From NCBI RefSeq assembly GCF_021462225.1, contig NC_061804.1, forward strand, positions 43,773,975 through 43,837,974: a stretch of 64,000 nucleotides of DNA. The letters run 5' to 3'. Below are positions 53,077 through 64,000 of this stretch, piece by piece; the first letter of the stretch is position 1; every line of letters starts with the position of its first letter. Both the position numbers and the translations under genes were made by a program. This DNA comes from Girardinichthys multiradiatus. Its lineage: Eukaryota > Chordata > Actinopteri > Cyprinodontiformes > Goodeidae. A model generated the notes under the pieces. That model was not told the DNA's origin. It saw only the letters and a program-made list of their open reading frames with translations, and searched no databases.

Positions 53077-54083
53077 TCAGTCACAATAAACGGAACTAGC
53101 ACCCTGCAGGACAGAAACCTTTTCTGTCTTCTGATGCATCATCTCAATCAATCTAGAAACAGGTTTAAGTAACCTTCCCACCCTTGACCTAGCATGAGTC
53201 CGTCCCACCCCATCAACAACAGTTTGGTCTCCAGTGGGAGCAACGGTTTCAGGTGAGCCATCAACCTCAACCAAAGGCAAACATTCTGTGTCACGTTCAG
53301 CAGTGGATGGCACCTCCATAACAGCGCCTTCCAGTTGAGCATCCTCAGTCATCAGCAACTCGTCGGACACCTCAGATGGTAAGTCAGAAACCCAAGCTCT
53401 TGTCTTGTACCCAGCAGATGCCACAGACACGTCGCAGACAGCTTCTCCATCACCATCAGCGAGCCAGAGCGAGAAGATACACCCCCTTCGTCCTGAAAAG
53501 AGTCATCCCCAAGAGGGAGAAAGTTCACTGGCATAATCAGATTGCAGTGTACAACCTTCCACTGCCCTGTGGCACCATTCTGCAGCTTAAAGATGTGACT
53601 CGTGTCATTCTTGTCAATGACTGTATAGACAACACTCTCCCAGCGATCTGCAAGTTATCTTTTGCCACGCCACTTTTTGTTGGCCAAAAGGACGCTGTCA
53701 CCATCCTCCAGAGGGGATCCCCTAACTTTCTGGTTATAGAAATCTGTGTGGCGCTGCAACTGTCTACATGCCGCCTCTTGTGCGATGTCCACAGCCTCCT
53801 TGAGGTCTTTCCTTAATGTCAGAACATATTGATCATATTCCGTGATGTTATGTTGGTCAATGACTAAACCAAAGATTACATCAATTGGGGGTCTCGGCAC
53901 CATGCCAAACGTTAACAGAAATGGCGCATAGCCAGTCGCCTCATGGACGGTGCAGTTGTATGCAAACATGAATGCCTCATCATGGACCCCCTTCAAAACA
54001 GTAGAGCGCAGGGCCGGTGGAACAACATACAGGTAGGTTTTAACCTTTGTTACAGGATTCCTAGAGACTATACAGTACACCAT
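53077..54083 (-). pseudogene. Gypsy 2 integrase, core deleted
   Basis: Frame 53655-54083 reads TYLYVVPPALRSTVLKGVHDEA, the zinc-domain linker, and runs straight into FMFAYNCTVHEATGYAPFLLTFG, the sequence that normally follows the DDE core. About 150 residues, including all three catalytic acids, are missing with the frame kept. The C-terminal part (RGSPLEDGDSVLLANKKW) follows; frame 53077-53430 is a decayed extension. Confidence 0.75.
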
Positions 54084-55026
54084 TTTTCACAGTCAACTTG
54101 GTCCATGTTTTCAGAAGTCTCTTTGTATCAACCACTTCATTAGCTCGTTCTCTCCTTGATGATCTCCGGCCCTTTTCCACATAGAAGATCACCCTACGCA
54201 ATGCATCATTAGACTGCTGCCGCCTCCCTAGCTCTTCTTGTAATAAGACTGCAGAATCAGATAGATCTGGTGTGACCACAGTCTGGGAGAACTGAGGCAG
54301 GAGAAGAGCATGTGGCCACACCTTGGACTCACGGTCTATAAAAACTTGGAAAACAGCTCCCACCTCAGAAGATGTCATTCCCCCAGCCTGCACAACAGCT
54401 GTGCACTGAGAAATAATAGGCTGGCCATCACCTGGGGTCTTTTCGGCTAAGTGAACAGTCCATCTAAAGGCCTCCTGTACTCCACCCATGGCAACTGCTT
54501 CTGCCTCAGCCAGAATATCATGATATGGCACTGTTATTAAGCGATGGGAGGCACTGGGCTGCACAAAGGGTTCCCTACTCAGTGCATCAGCAACCACATT
54601 CTTAGGACTAGGAATGTATTTTATGTCAAACTGGAAGGGTGCTAGTTTTGCAATCCACCTCTGCTCACATGCATCCAATCTTGGCTTACACAGTATGTAA
54701 GTCAGAGGGTTATTATCTGTCCATACTGTAAACGGATGACCCCTCAACCACTGATGAAACTTATCACACACCACCCACTTCAACGCAAAGAACTCCAGCC
54801 TATGTGCAGGATACTTGGACTGTGCGTGACTGAGTGTCTTACTGGCAAAGACGATGGGCCTTGATGTAGAAGCCCCAGCAGGAACCTGAGACAGCACAGC
54901 ACCATGGCCACTGCTGGAATCATCAACAGATAGAAGGAAGGGCTCCTCAAAGTTTGGATGGGACAGGAGTACTCGATCCAACAATGCCTGCTTCAACTCA
55001 CAGAAAGCTCTCCTGCATTCATCCAT
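54061..55026 (-). pseudogene. Gypsy 2 RNase H and connection
   Basis: A 321-codon frame reads FLLSVDDSSSGHGAVLSQ (RNase H start, with SVDDSS where TDAS is common), IVFASKTLSHAQSKYPAH, RLEFFALKWVVCDKFHQWL, FTVWTDNNPLTYIL and the ADALSREPF end. It continues into the linker before integrase. It is open throughout, the best preserved part of this element. Confidence 0.85.
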
Positions 55027-55116
55027 CCAATCCTCCTCACGAAGCTTTGCAGTGCCAGCCGGCGCCTTCTCCTCGGACCTTTATCGCCAGATGTCAGCCG
55101 GAACAAGGTCTTGCAT

Positions 55117-56230
55117 CTATGAGCAGTTCTGAATGAATTGTTGATAGAACATCACCATTCCCAGGAACGAGCGAACCTTCTGTTGGGATGGAACACTTGA
55201 ACCTTCTTCGATGAGGTCTGATTCCGTAAGGGATGTAATGGATGCTATTTTGTCAGGGTCTGACCTAATCCCTTCAGCATTAACAATCTGCCCCAGGAAT
55301 TTTACAGATTGCCTCAGGAAGTGGCACTTGAGAGCCAACTTGAGATTATGAGCCTGCAGTCTCTGGAAAACCATATGCAAGCGCTGCAGTGCCACTTCTT
55401 CTGTGGGGGCAAAAACCAGGACATCGTCAAGATAACAGCACACTGAGGAAGTGCTGATCTCCGAAAATGCCCAACATCATCCTCATAAAGGTTGCCGGAC
55501 TGTTGCATAATCCTTGTGGCATACGATTATATTCGTATAACCCAAATGGCGACGTAAATGCTGTGTACTTACGATCTTGCTCATGCACCTCCACATTATA
55601 ATAACCTGAAGTCAGATCCATCGTAGAGAAAAATCTGTTCCCTCCTAAAGCAGCCAGCGTATCAGCTGGATGCGGAAGTGGGTGGGCATCTTTGATAGTT
55701 CTAGCATTAAGCCAGCGAAAGTCATTACAAATTCGTAAATCACCAGTCTTTTTCCAAACTAAGACCAATGGTGATGCAAACTCACTGCAAGACTTCCGAA
55801 TTATTTCAAGTTCTTCCATTTCATTCAGAGCCTGTCTTAGTTTTTCATAATGAGTTGGTGGCACACGTCGGCATGGTAACCGAAACGGCTCGTCATCTTC
55901 CACTCGAATCCGATGGAGACAGGCTTTAGCTTTGCCGCAATCTAGCTTGTCTCGTGAGAAGATGGACTTAAATTGGGCTATGAGGTTGACCAGATGCTCT
56001 TTGCTAGCTGTTGACACTTCATATGAGTCGATATCAATATCAGACAGCCCCAGATTTTGCAGCACTACATGCAAAGGGCTACTGCCACCTGTCACTTGCT
56101 CTGAAGACAGATGATCTGGCAGGGTAGAGATATCAGTGACTAGACTCTGCTCATCATTGCACTGTGCGGAGTCAGTCGGCAGTTGTATGTTCTGTTGTAA
56201 GTAGCAGCCAGTGAGGTTGAAGCTCTCCAC
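55117..56230 (-). pseudogene. Gypsy 2 reverse transcriptase
   Basis: Frame 55427-56230 reads LRICNDFRWLNARTIKDAHPLP, FSTMDLTSGYYNVEVHEQD and YNRMPQGLCNSPATFMRMM. Frame 55117-55443 begins with the catalytic CCYLDDVLVFAPTEE and reads SVKFLGQIVNAEGI and VRSFLGMVMFYQQFI. One frame change at about 55440 separates palm halves; a second lies before the RNase H frame at about 55100. Confidence 0.87.
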
Positions 56231-56256
56231 CCCAGCACATCAGCCAACTTCATGTT

Positions 56257-56844
56257 TCATTTTAGAGTCGTTGGCTTATCAAAGGGGTTTAACACTTTTA
56301 CAGGGAGCCACCCATCACTGGTCAGATATGCCACCGTTCTCCCGACCATAACTGATCTTGGCCTTGACCTTGCTGCTGTGGGTTCCATCACTACAATACT
56401 GCCCACCTCCTCACTATTTATTAGCTGCAGCCGGCCCCAAACCAGGTGCTCAGTCAAAGGCTCCAAGGTGAGAGCTCTGTTTATCTTGACAGTTCCAATC
56501 TTATCACCAACACTCTCTGGAACCACCACTTCCGACATTAAGCTCAACACATTTTTATCAGACGTATCCTCAGCATTCAAAGTCTTGCTGCATGTCTCCC
56601 CTAAATCCCCTTTTTCCTTCAGGTGATTAACCAAATACCTCATAAGGTTGCTGCCTACAATAAGGTCCTCACTTAGTCCTGCAACCACCAGCATAGGCAC
56701 CACAACTTTGCAGCCATACAGCTCCACTGCAACATCACACACACCTGATGGAATTGTTCTTGAACCGCCACAACCCATCAGAACAACATCAGTGGATTGC
56801 AAGGTGGAGGTCTGCAATACTGAATGATGTAACAGCTGTGACAT
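56257..56844 (-). pseudogene. Gypsy 2 protease region
   Basis: A 195-codon frame begins near TSTLQSTDVVLMGCGGSRTIPSG and holds VVPMLVVAGLSEDLIVGSNLMRYL, where a flap-and-ILG-like strand of a retropepsin normally lies. The active-site D(S/T)G is not in this frame; it should lie upstream toward 56900, where the sequence is decayed. Confidence 0.6.
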
Positions 56845-57184
56845 CAGATCGGTGCTGAGGGTTCAGGCCAATCATTGCTTTAACAGAAACTTTGTCACCC
56901 AGAGTCACATTTTCATAGAACATCATGCTGTTTTAATCTGTGGGTGCTCTGAAGTACTGGTCGACGTCCTAGCTGTTGTTCCTCACAAACGGTGTGGTAT
57001 ATAGACTCCAAATCATCAAAATCAGTCTCTTCAGGGGCATCTTCAGGCCTAGCACTTGCCCCCTCCACATGTAGGCCAACTAGTTTCCTTCTTCATTTAT
57101 TCTCTCTCGTTGGCCAACGAACAATTCATAACTGAGGTTTCTGGACTAGGAAGGCCAGAAATTTCACTTTGCCGATCGAAGACG

Positions 57185-58282
57185 TGAGTTTAACACGTAA
57201 CTAAAAACACGGAGTTCGAGGAACGAACCGCCACCGTGTTTTCATCCCAAGTCGACTTTGATGGTCAGATCATATTTTTCCTTTTCGTCAAGAAGGCCAA
57301 AGGACGGGACTGACCGCTTTCCTGGAGTTGAGCTGCGGACGCGCACAACGCTTCAACCCCCCATCTTTCCCTCCCACTCGCTGACCCAGAAGGAAACTTC
57401 ACCAAGTAAAACCCATCCTTTATTTTTATTTCTTTATTAGAAGACCTGGGCAGGGTCAGAGGTTGTGGAAGCGATCAGAATCGCTAATTAGGATCTCATG
57501 TGTTCTGAACGATATGTGCATGTAACCTTGTTATTGAAACTTTGATGTGTTATTTTGATATCTGTAGCCGCCGCGTTCCTAACTCTGTGCGTGTTTTACC
57601 ACATGAGAGTCAACGCAGGTGTGTGGTAAGACTGGACTGTTAAAATCACCTCATGGTAAAATTCTCAATTTTCCTTTGTCTTCAACCTCACTGCTTGCTA
57701 GCTTGCCGCCAAAAGGTTTATAACTCTTTGTCTGCTCAGGAGTTGGGGGAAGTTTTATGATCAAGACATCACTGAATACAGTTGGAGTTGCGCCCCCACC
57801 CACTCTCCACTCACCCCACACTTCTTCGCCATATTCTCAATTTTGCCATAAATGCTGGTTGATTCAACACCCACTGCTGTGTTCTTTATTTTGCTTATTT
57901 AGATGTGTTACCCTTGTTATGTAGAATTTTGCATGTTGAGTAGGTGAAGATTAATAAATATTCACATAAATAAAGAGAGAGCGTTTTGTGTTCATTGTGT
58001 GCAAAAAGTGATTTGTCAGTCAAGATAAGGTTAAAAGTTCCACACGTTTTGGCAGAAACGGTCGATTAAACAGTGACATCTCCGGTAATAGTTATTAATT
58101 ATTACTGAGTATTTAACGGTTGTAATTGTCAAAGGCGTTGAGCCGCAATTACAACACCAGAAACATCTCTGGTCTCGATTCATAAATGAGGATTTTGGTT
58201 AAGAAATTGATTTTGTCAAATTATGATTTGTAATTATAATTATTGATCAAGATTAATCAATCAATAATCATAACCCCCAACA
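57185..58282 (-). mobile_element. Solo LTR (1,098 bp) inside Gypsy 2
   Basis: On the minus strand TGTTGGGGG...GTTAAACTCA lies between AAGACG at 57179-57184 and AAGACG at 58283-58288. AATAAA on the minus strand near 57435 would end the R region. The gag-like reading of Gypsy 2 resumes on either side. Confidence 0.8.
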
Positions 58283-59333
58283 AAGACGATCAGCAGGCGC
58301 TTGTGAATTAAGTCCAGCAGAGGGTACTGAGGTAGAGGCTGGTGCTGGTGCTGTATATTTACTACTGGATGTCACTTGTTGCACATGAGGACTTACCTCC
58401 TGTTGCTGAGAACTTAAGGCACTGGATGCACTTAGCTGAGGGCCGTACTTCTGATCTTTGCTATGTTCCAGCAACTTCTCATGCACGTCAGCAGCTGTCC
58501 ACTGCTGCAGAAGCTTGCACTTGAAAATAAGAGACAGTTCCGAATCTGGGCAGTGACGAATAAACATTGCAGTCAGTTCTTTTGTCAGGTATGCAAAGGA
58601 CTTATTCTGTCTTTTGAGGCAGTCTTTTGTCAGGTCCATGGCTCTGTTCAACCGCAGCCAGTAATCGAAAGGGGTCTCACTTAAGTTAGGTAATGTTGCG
58701 TAAAAGTCAGCTAAAGGCATGTTTGAACAGTGTCACTAAAGTGTTGTTTTAGGATCTCAAAACTAGGCTCTGGGCCCACCTTAAGGCATAAAGATGGCTT
58801 ACTACGTATGCCCACCCTGACTATCTCTCGTGCCCTCCCCACCAGTTTACTAAGCACTTTGTCAACTTGCTCAGCTACTGGTACCCCCTTTCTTTTCAAA
58901 TAGGTCATCATCATTTCTTCCCTTTCTTGAACATTGCATACTTCACTCCCATCCCCTCTAAAACACACAGGCTCTTCAACAGTGAAGGCTCTGAGAGCAC
59001 ATTACTGGCAGACCCAACTCCACTGTTTCCCATTCTACAGCCTTAACGAGACTCAATACAAGATGCAATGCTATCCCCAATAGAAAACTCAGCTATCTCT
59101 GCATAAAGGCTCGTTGTAGTGGGTTCGGTGTCTGATTTGGGATGATGTAAATTATCACAGGCCCCATCAACAGATTCCTCATGTGACTCAACAAAGATGG
59201 CCCCAGGTGTGGATGAAACTGGAGCTATCAGCCCACCTGCCCTACCCCTGCCAAATGAATGCAGCTGGGAAAAGCTAACCTTCCCCCTCCCTTTGCCAAA
59301 ACTGGGAAAATCTGCCATGATTGAGCAGTTCAT
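58268..59333 (-). pseudogene. Gypsy 2 Gag
   Basis: Frame 59043-59333 starts MADFPSFGKGRGK, a plausible Gag N terminus with a Gly/Arg-rich segment. Frame 58711-58968 reads MMMTYLKRKGVPVAEQVDKVLSKLVGRAREIV. Frame 58268-58720 reads FDYWLRLNRAMDLTKDCLKR and FIRHCPDSELSLIFKCK, a retrotransposon capsid-like core. Stops at 59045 and 58710 break it, and the solo LTR cuts off the nucleocapsid part. Confidence 0.7.
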
Positions 59334-59882
59334 CTCTTTGATTCTCCTTCTTTTGCGCAGTTATCCAAACAGTAAATTCAAAAAGGGGGAAGAGAAAAGA
59401 GAAAAAAAGAAGAAAAAAAAAGCTGAGTTCAATATGTAAAGAAAATATTTCAAATGAAATATTCAACAAAATCTCAATTACAGCCACCAAGAAAATAGAG
59501 CACCATAATCAGCAGTAGATCCAAATAAGAACGAATAGCAAAGCACAATATAGGTGGGAACTACTCCAGAAACCCACATCAAAGCAATGCTGCACAATGG
59601 CTAGAAACACGACTACATTCACTTACTGGAGTGCTGCTACTGCTTCTGTGAAACAAGGTGGGGTTTCTTTTCCATTCCCCCCTTTTTTTTTTAATACAAG
59701 TACAGAATCCCACCTCAATGTCCCAAAGGAAACAGCAAATGGCGGGAAGGAGGGAAATCCCCCCCCAAGGTTTCCCACACAGTCCACGTGGCGACTCCCA
59801 TCACTGTCCAGGAAATAGACGGCCCTACCCATTCCACTTATACATAAAGCAAGTGGAATTTTAAAACTTAACCACTGTTACA
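59334..59882 (-). other. Gypsy 2 5' region with a short LTR-like end
   Basis: Only the last 55 bases (59828-59882, CACTTATACATAAAGCAAGTG to GTTACA) match the 3' LTR. The rest does not resemble it, so the 5' LTR is either deleted inside or of another subtype. I could not define a primer-binding site. Confidence 0.5.
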
Positions 59883-59886
59883 TAGG

Positions 59887-60719
59887 GATGTGTAAGGTGT
59901 CCTTGTTCAAATTTTCAGGCTATGTCCATGGTTTTCTCAAAACTCCCTACTGCATCTTTAATCATCAAGTGCCTTAATCTTTTATAAGAGAAGTTAAGTA
60001 CATCATTGTAGGTGTCATTCTTTTGGACTAGGTGGACACAAATCTATACATGTGTTGCAGCGGTGAATCACACACCAATTCTGGAGCTTGGTTCTACATC
60101 CTGTTTGTCCTTATTTTTACGTACTTTTCCAAACAGCATCTTAAACAATGTACATAACTGCAAAATAAACGCCACCATCATTCCCCACCGGTCTCTCTCT
60201 CGACAAAGGAAGAAACATTTTCGCTGAAATTTTACCCTTTACCATAACTGCTGCTGTCTAGTGGTTGACAAAATGTGGCAGAACCCATCATTAGCTGTTT
60301 TAAGTGAATTCATCTTGAAACATTTTTTATAACAGAAATTAAATCCTGAATTATTTCCTTATGTCAAATGAAATGCTGTTTAAACTTATTTATACAATAA
60401 CAAAGAAATAAACAAGATTTTGGGCTCCCCTTCTGACAGGATGTCTCACACATGTGGTCAGTCTGTCTGTATTACAAAGCAAAATTACAAATCTGTTTTT
60501 GGTGTCCCATGAATCGAGGCATTAAAATAAGGCAGAATGCATACTAAAAACGTTATGCGTCTACTTGAACGAATATCCTAACAACCTTTTTAAGAAGTAC
60601 AAGGTAAGTTATGACACTGTTGATCCCTTTGCTTTTGCTAGAGCTAATTAATATAGAAAATGCAATGTTAAACTGTTTGTATAGCGTATCATAAATTACA
60701 TATACATTCATAATACAGA
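59887..60719. other. Unassigned stretch
   Basis: Nothing recognised; it probably includes decayed intron or exon sequence of the SAMD3-like pseudogene that flanks Gypsy 2. Confidence 0.35.
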
Positions 60720-61040
60720 ATTTACATTAATACTGTTTCTTTCTCCCATTTTGAGGATGTTGATGTTGATTCAGTGGGAGAAATGAAGAAAGTGGTTTTG
60801 AGTATTTATGTCATCCAACAGGAAGAAGCAGGGCAACAAGTTCATCTGAGGATATTGACATCACTGTTGAAGGATGTGCAGTGCTCAAAGACCAGAAGGA
60901 TGTGGCAAATGGCTGCACAACCCTGTTTGGCTTGATCTACTGTTTGAACTTGAGCTAACCCAAGGACCTACAATACACTTTCGAGTTTATTCAGAAAGTT
61001 TTTAAGGGAATAAGCTCTCCAGTAAGGTGCAAGTCCTCAA
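60720..61040 (+). pseudogene. SAMD3-like gene C-terminal fragment C
   Basis: Plus-strand codons read SSEDIDITVEGCAVLKD, ANGCTTLFGLIYCLNLS, a stop, then LQYTFEF and VQVLKNELHEE. It is the same conserved C-terminal domain as fragment A. With fragment B on the other side of Gypsy 2 it may form one gene cut by the retrotransposon. Confidence 0.5.
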
Positions 61041-61550
61041 AAACGAACTGCATGAGGAAAGTTTCCATCGAAATTGGATAAGACCAGGACTGGATTTTTG
61101 TTCACCTTGCCCTGGAAATGTTGTTTACTAGAGAGCATTGTTCTCCCATGAACAACCATGAAAAACATGAAGATAACACAATAGTAGAAGGCCTCCAAAT
61201 AATGACTTGTAAGTAGTGAAAGGAGGTCACCTTCCACATCATCTTGGAGAAACTGCTGAGGACTGTCAGATTGTAGCAAATATTAGATTGTAGCAAATAT
61301 TCTTTTGAAATTAGAGGTACAGTGGTATGTAAAAGTATTCATACCCCTTGAACTTTTTCACATATTTTCACATTACAACCACAAACATAATTTTATTGGA
61401 ATTTTATGTGAAAGACTAACATGATGTGGTAAACAACTTTGAAGTGGAACAAAAATTATACATGATTTCTTTTTCTTTAAATAAAAAACCTGAAAAGGGC
61501 ATTGTGCAAAAGTATTCAGCCCCCTGAGTCAATACTTTGTGGAACCACCT

Positions 61551-61672
61551 TGGTTCCACAAAATGTTGACTCAGGGTGTACCCGCCTCCCGCCCATAGAC
61601 TGCTGGAGATAGGCACCAGCTTCCTTGCGACCCACTTTGGAAGAAGTGGTAGAAAATGACTGACTGACTGAC
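61551..61672 (+). repeat. SINE-tail insertion with inverted target copy
   Basis: GGTTCCACAAAATGTTGACTCA (61551-61572) is the near reverse complement of the Tc1 sequence just before it. A SINE tail GGGTGTACCC ... GACTGACTGACT follows. ACCTT occurs at both insertion edges. It looks like a 5'-inverted LINE-mediated insertion. Confidence 0.75.
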
Positions 61673-61689
61673 TACCTTTTGCTGCAATT

Positions 61690-62370
61690 ACAGCTGCAAG
61701 TGTTTTAGGGTAGGTCTCTACCAGCTTTGCACATCTAGTGACTGAAATTTTTGCCCATTCTTCTTTGTAAAACAGCTCAAGCTCAGTCAGATTAGACATA
61801 GAGCATTTGTGAACAGCAGGTTTCAGATTTTGCCACAGGTTTTCGATTGGGTTTATGTTTTGTTTTAAACCATTCCATTGTAGCCCTGGCTTTATGTTTA
61901 GGGTCGTTGTCCTGCTGGAAGGTGAACCTCCGCCCCAGTCTCAAGTCTTTTGTTGACTCCAACAGGTTTTCTTCTAAGATTGTCCTGTATTTGGCTCCAT
62001 CCATCTTCCCATCAACTCTGACCACATTCCCTGTCCCTGCTGAAGAAAGGCACCCCCAGAGCATGATGCTGCCATCTCGATATTTGACAGTGAAGATGGT
62101 GTGTTCAGAGTGTTAGTTCTCCACCACACGTAGCATTTTGCATTTTGGCCAAAAAGTTCAATTTGGTCTCGTCTGACCAAAGCACCTTCTTCCACATGTT
62201 TGCTGTGTCTCCAACATGGCTTCTGGCAAACGGCACTTCTTATGGTTTTCTTTTAACAATGGCTTTCTTCTTGCCACTCTTTCATAACGACCACATTTGT
62301 GCAGTGCACGACTAATAGTTTTCTTGTGGAAAGATTCACCCCTCCTGTGCTGTGGATCTCTGCAGTTCAT
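61690..62370 (-). pseudogene. Tc1-like transposase, broken
   Basis: Frames read RRGESFHKKTISRALHKCGRYERVARRKPLL (DNA-binding part), VRRDQIELFGQNAKCYVW, MLWGCLSSAGTGNVVRVDGKMD and GRRFTFQQDNDPKHKARATMEW with the second catalytic Asp, then NLTELELFYKEEWAKISVTRCAKLVETY at the C terminus. The segment carrying the last Glu (between KTKHKPN and NLWQNLK-like codons) is partly lost. Several frameshifts; not functional. Confidence 0.85.
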
Positions 62371-62629
62371 CCAGTCACCATGGGCCTCTTGGCTGCATCT
62401 CTGATCAGTGCCCTCCTTGTTCGGCCTGTAAGTTTGGGTGGACAGCCTTGTCTTGGTCGGTTTACAGTTGTGCCATACTCATGTATAATTTTCATTCCAC
62501 TTCACAGTTGTATAACACTTTGTGTTGGTCTTTCATGTAAAATTCCAATAAAACATATTTATGTTTGCGGTTGTAATTTGACAATATGTGGAAAAGTTCA
62601 AGGGGTATGAATACTTTTACAAGCCACTG

Positions 62630-64000
62630 TATTTTCACACGTTGTGTGTTCAGCCGATGATGGCTTGCTTGAGGAATTACATTTCATTATTATGTCCCCA
62701 GCACATATTACACAGTGTAGCTCTTGACATTTTCAGTAACTATAACCTCCAGGTTTACTAGTCCATATTAAATCAAATCTATTGTCAATAAATTCAACAT
62801 AATTTTGTTGTGGTTATTGAACTTAGCAATATATTAAGATAACCAAGTTAAATTTGCTTAATATATGTTTCTCACATTAATAGTACATTGCTTTTCTTAT
62901 TCAAACAATACAGCTGTGTGGTACCTGTTGTCTTAATTAAGTAAATCCAACATTTTATTTCTTAGACTGTAGTCTAAACTCTTTATAGCCCTTTAATTTG
63001 GCACCAACAGGAAAGCTGTGAAGCAGATGCGAACTTTAGCTTCTAATGGTAGCCAGCTGCAGTATTATCACTCTGCTTACTAATGATTTGTATCTTGTTT
63101 GTCTTTGTAACTGGGTGTCTTACCTAATGAGAAGTCTATCTTGGGTGTCACTATTGACACAACAGCGCAACTCAAAAACCACTTCGGTTTTATCTTTCTA
63201 ATAAGAATCTTAAACAACTATAAAACAAGGTTTCATGGAACTTACCAATGGGCCTCATTCCCATGCCAAAATAAACTGAATGGTGCTTTGTGAGACAGAC
63301 TTTACTCTGTGAAATATAATTTCTTCTTAATATTACAAGAATTCATGGCTCAAGATGTGTAACACCCCTAGTTGTTTGTATATCAACATGTTGATAAAGC
63401 GTTTTCTCTTTATGGCTTGATCAATCAAGGAGCAGCACATGGCACTTGGTAAAATCAACTCCCTGTTTGACTTCTTCTTATTTGAGAACAAACATAATTT
63501 GTTTTTAAAAAACAAAAGAGACAAACTGTTGAATAGTTTCCCAAAAAATGTGGGTTATTTGAATTTCACCAACCGCAAACATGGTTAGCGCAGTATTGGT
63601 ACAGCTGATGTTCATCAAGGAAAACCCCAAACGTTTGTGTGAAATCTTAAACCCATTCAATTATTTATATTTTAGTGCATGCAGGTTATTTTCTGTTAAC
63701 ACATTGAGAATGATTCAGTAAATCTTCCAGTGCTTGTTTTGAACATGAGCAGGCCCACTTTATTTTGTTTTCAAATAATGATGTGTTATGTATAAATGGC
63801 ATGAGGAAGAAACATTCATAAATTTGCATTACAAAAATGGAATTAACTCCGTCACCATTTCTAAGTACTTAATATTATTATGAATATACTTAACATATTT
63901 GCATACAGATTATACAGGAAACCAAAAAAAAAAAAAAAAAAAAACGCAACAAAGACAGAATCAATAATATATTTGTAAATAATTACAATTTCATCTTTTC
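62630..64000. other. Unassigned AT-rich stretch at window end
   Basis: No gene I can support. An A run lies at 63925-63943. Confidence 0.4.

Larger units (their letters stand above)
52425..59882 (-). mobile_element. Gypsy-type LTR retrotransposon 2
   Basis: TAGG flanks both ends (52421-52424 would read CTAGG/TAGG before TGTAAC; 59883-59886 TAGG after GTTACA). Minus-strand gag, protease, RT and RNase H remnants lie inside, with a 1.1-kb solo LTR within the gag-protease region. The integrase core is deleted. Confidence 0.75.
61320..62629 (-). mobile_element. Tc1-like transposon, second family, with SINE-tail insertion
   Basis: TA-CAGTGGTATG...ATTCATACCCC at the left and GGGGTATGAATACTT...AGCCACTG-TA at the right. 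Closely related to the copy at 49848. Interrupted by a foreign piece at about 61551-61672. Confidence 0.88.

Overview
The window looks like a repeat-dense stretch of a teleost fish genome. It contains Tc1-type DNA transposons, fish-type LINE 3' ends carrying a (TGAAT)n-like tail, a tRNA-headed SINE with a GACT tail, Gypsy elements and class I retrovirus-like LTR elements, several of them nested. No complete host gene is visible. The only cellular-gene-like material is broken pieces of a SAMD3-like family (48.4, 51.9 and 60.7 kb).

Region 1-8.9 kb is the right-hand part of an endogenous Polinton/Maverick element (adintovirus-like double-stranded DNA virus). The plus strand carries a protein-primed-type DNA polymerase B (its 5' part lies outside the window), an A32/FtsK-type packaging ATPase, a small basic protein with a glycine-rich hydrophobic tail, and a basic virion-type protein broken by an A-run frameshift. 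Convergent minus-strand genes are an adenain-like cysteine protease, the major capsid protein (frameshifted and lacking its N terminus) and a retroviral-type integrase. Beyond them lie two unassigned proteins near the element's right end, one with its own TATA box and a Cys/His cluster, the other with a perfect 17-residue repeat. Virion, packaging, replication and integration functions are all represented, but at least three lesions make the copy defective.

Region 11.25-21.87 kb is one minus-strand class I endogenous retrovirus with a tRNA-His-type primer-binding site, remnants of gag, protease, RT, integrase and env TM, and two LTRs that differ by roughly 14 substitutions in about 310 bases compared by eye. 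A mariner-like element sits inside it. Its 5' LTR is split by a two-gene THAP/SWIM DNA transposon (ISL2EU-like, AT target duplication, itself carrying a SINE and an AT palindrome) and by a 689-bp solo LTR.

Region 22-31 kb holds an intact Tc1 transposase gene, a second same-length Tc1 copy killed by a start-codon and a nonsense change, and an hAT-like shell (24.5-30.9 kb) containing a LINE that is itself split by an L2-type LINE. Region 31.2-34.2 kb is largely unassigned. Region 34.2-48.4 kb is a nest of LINEs (L2-like, a second copy of the first LINE with a solo LTR inside, and a Rex1-like copy), followed by a minus-strand Gypsy element (42.5-47.8 kb) whose primer site extends into a tRNA-Arg 3' half. 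Region 48.4-64 kb holds SAMD3-like fragments, Tc1 copies, solo LTRs and a second Gypsy element (52.4-59.9 kb) that lacks its integrase core. All family names come from motif recognition by reading; none was checked against a database.
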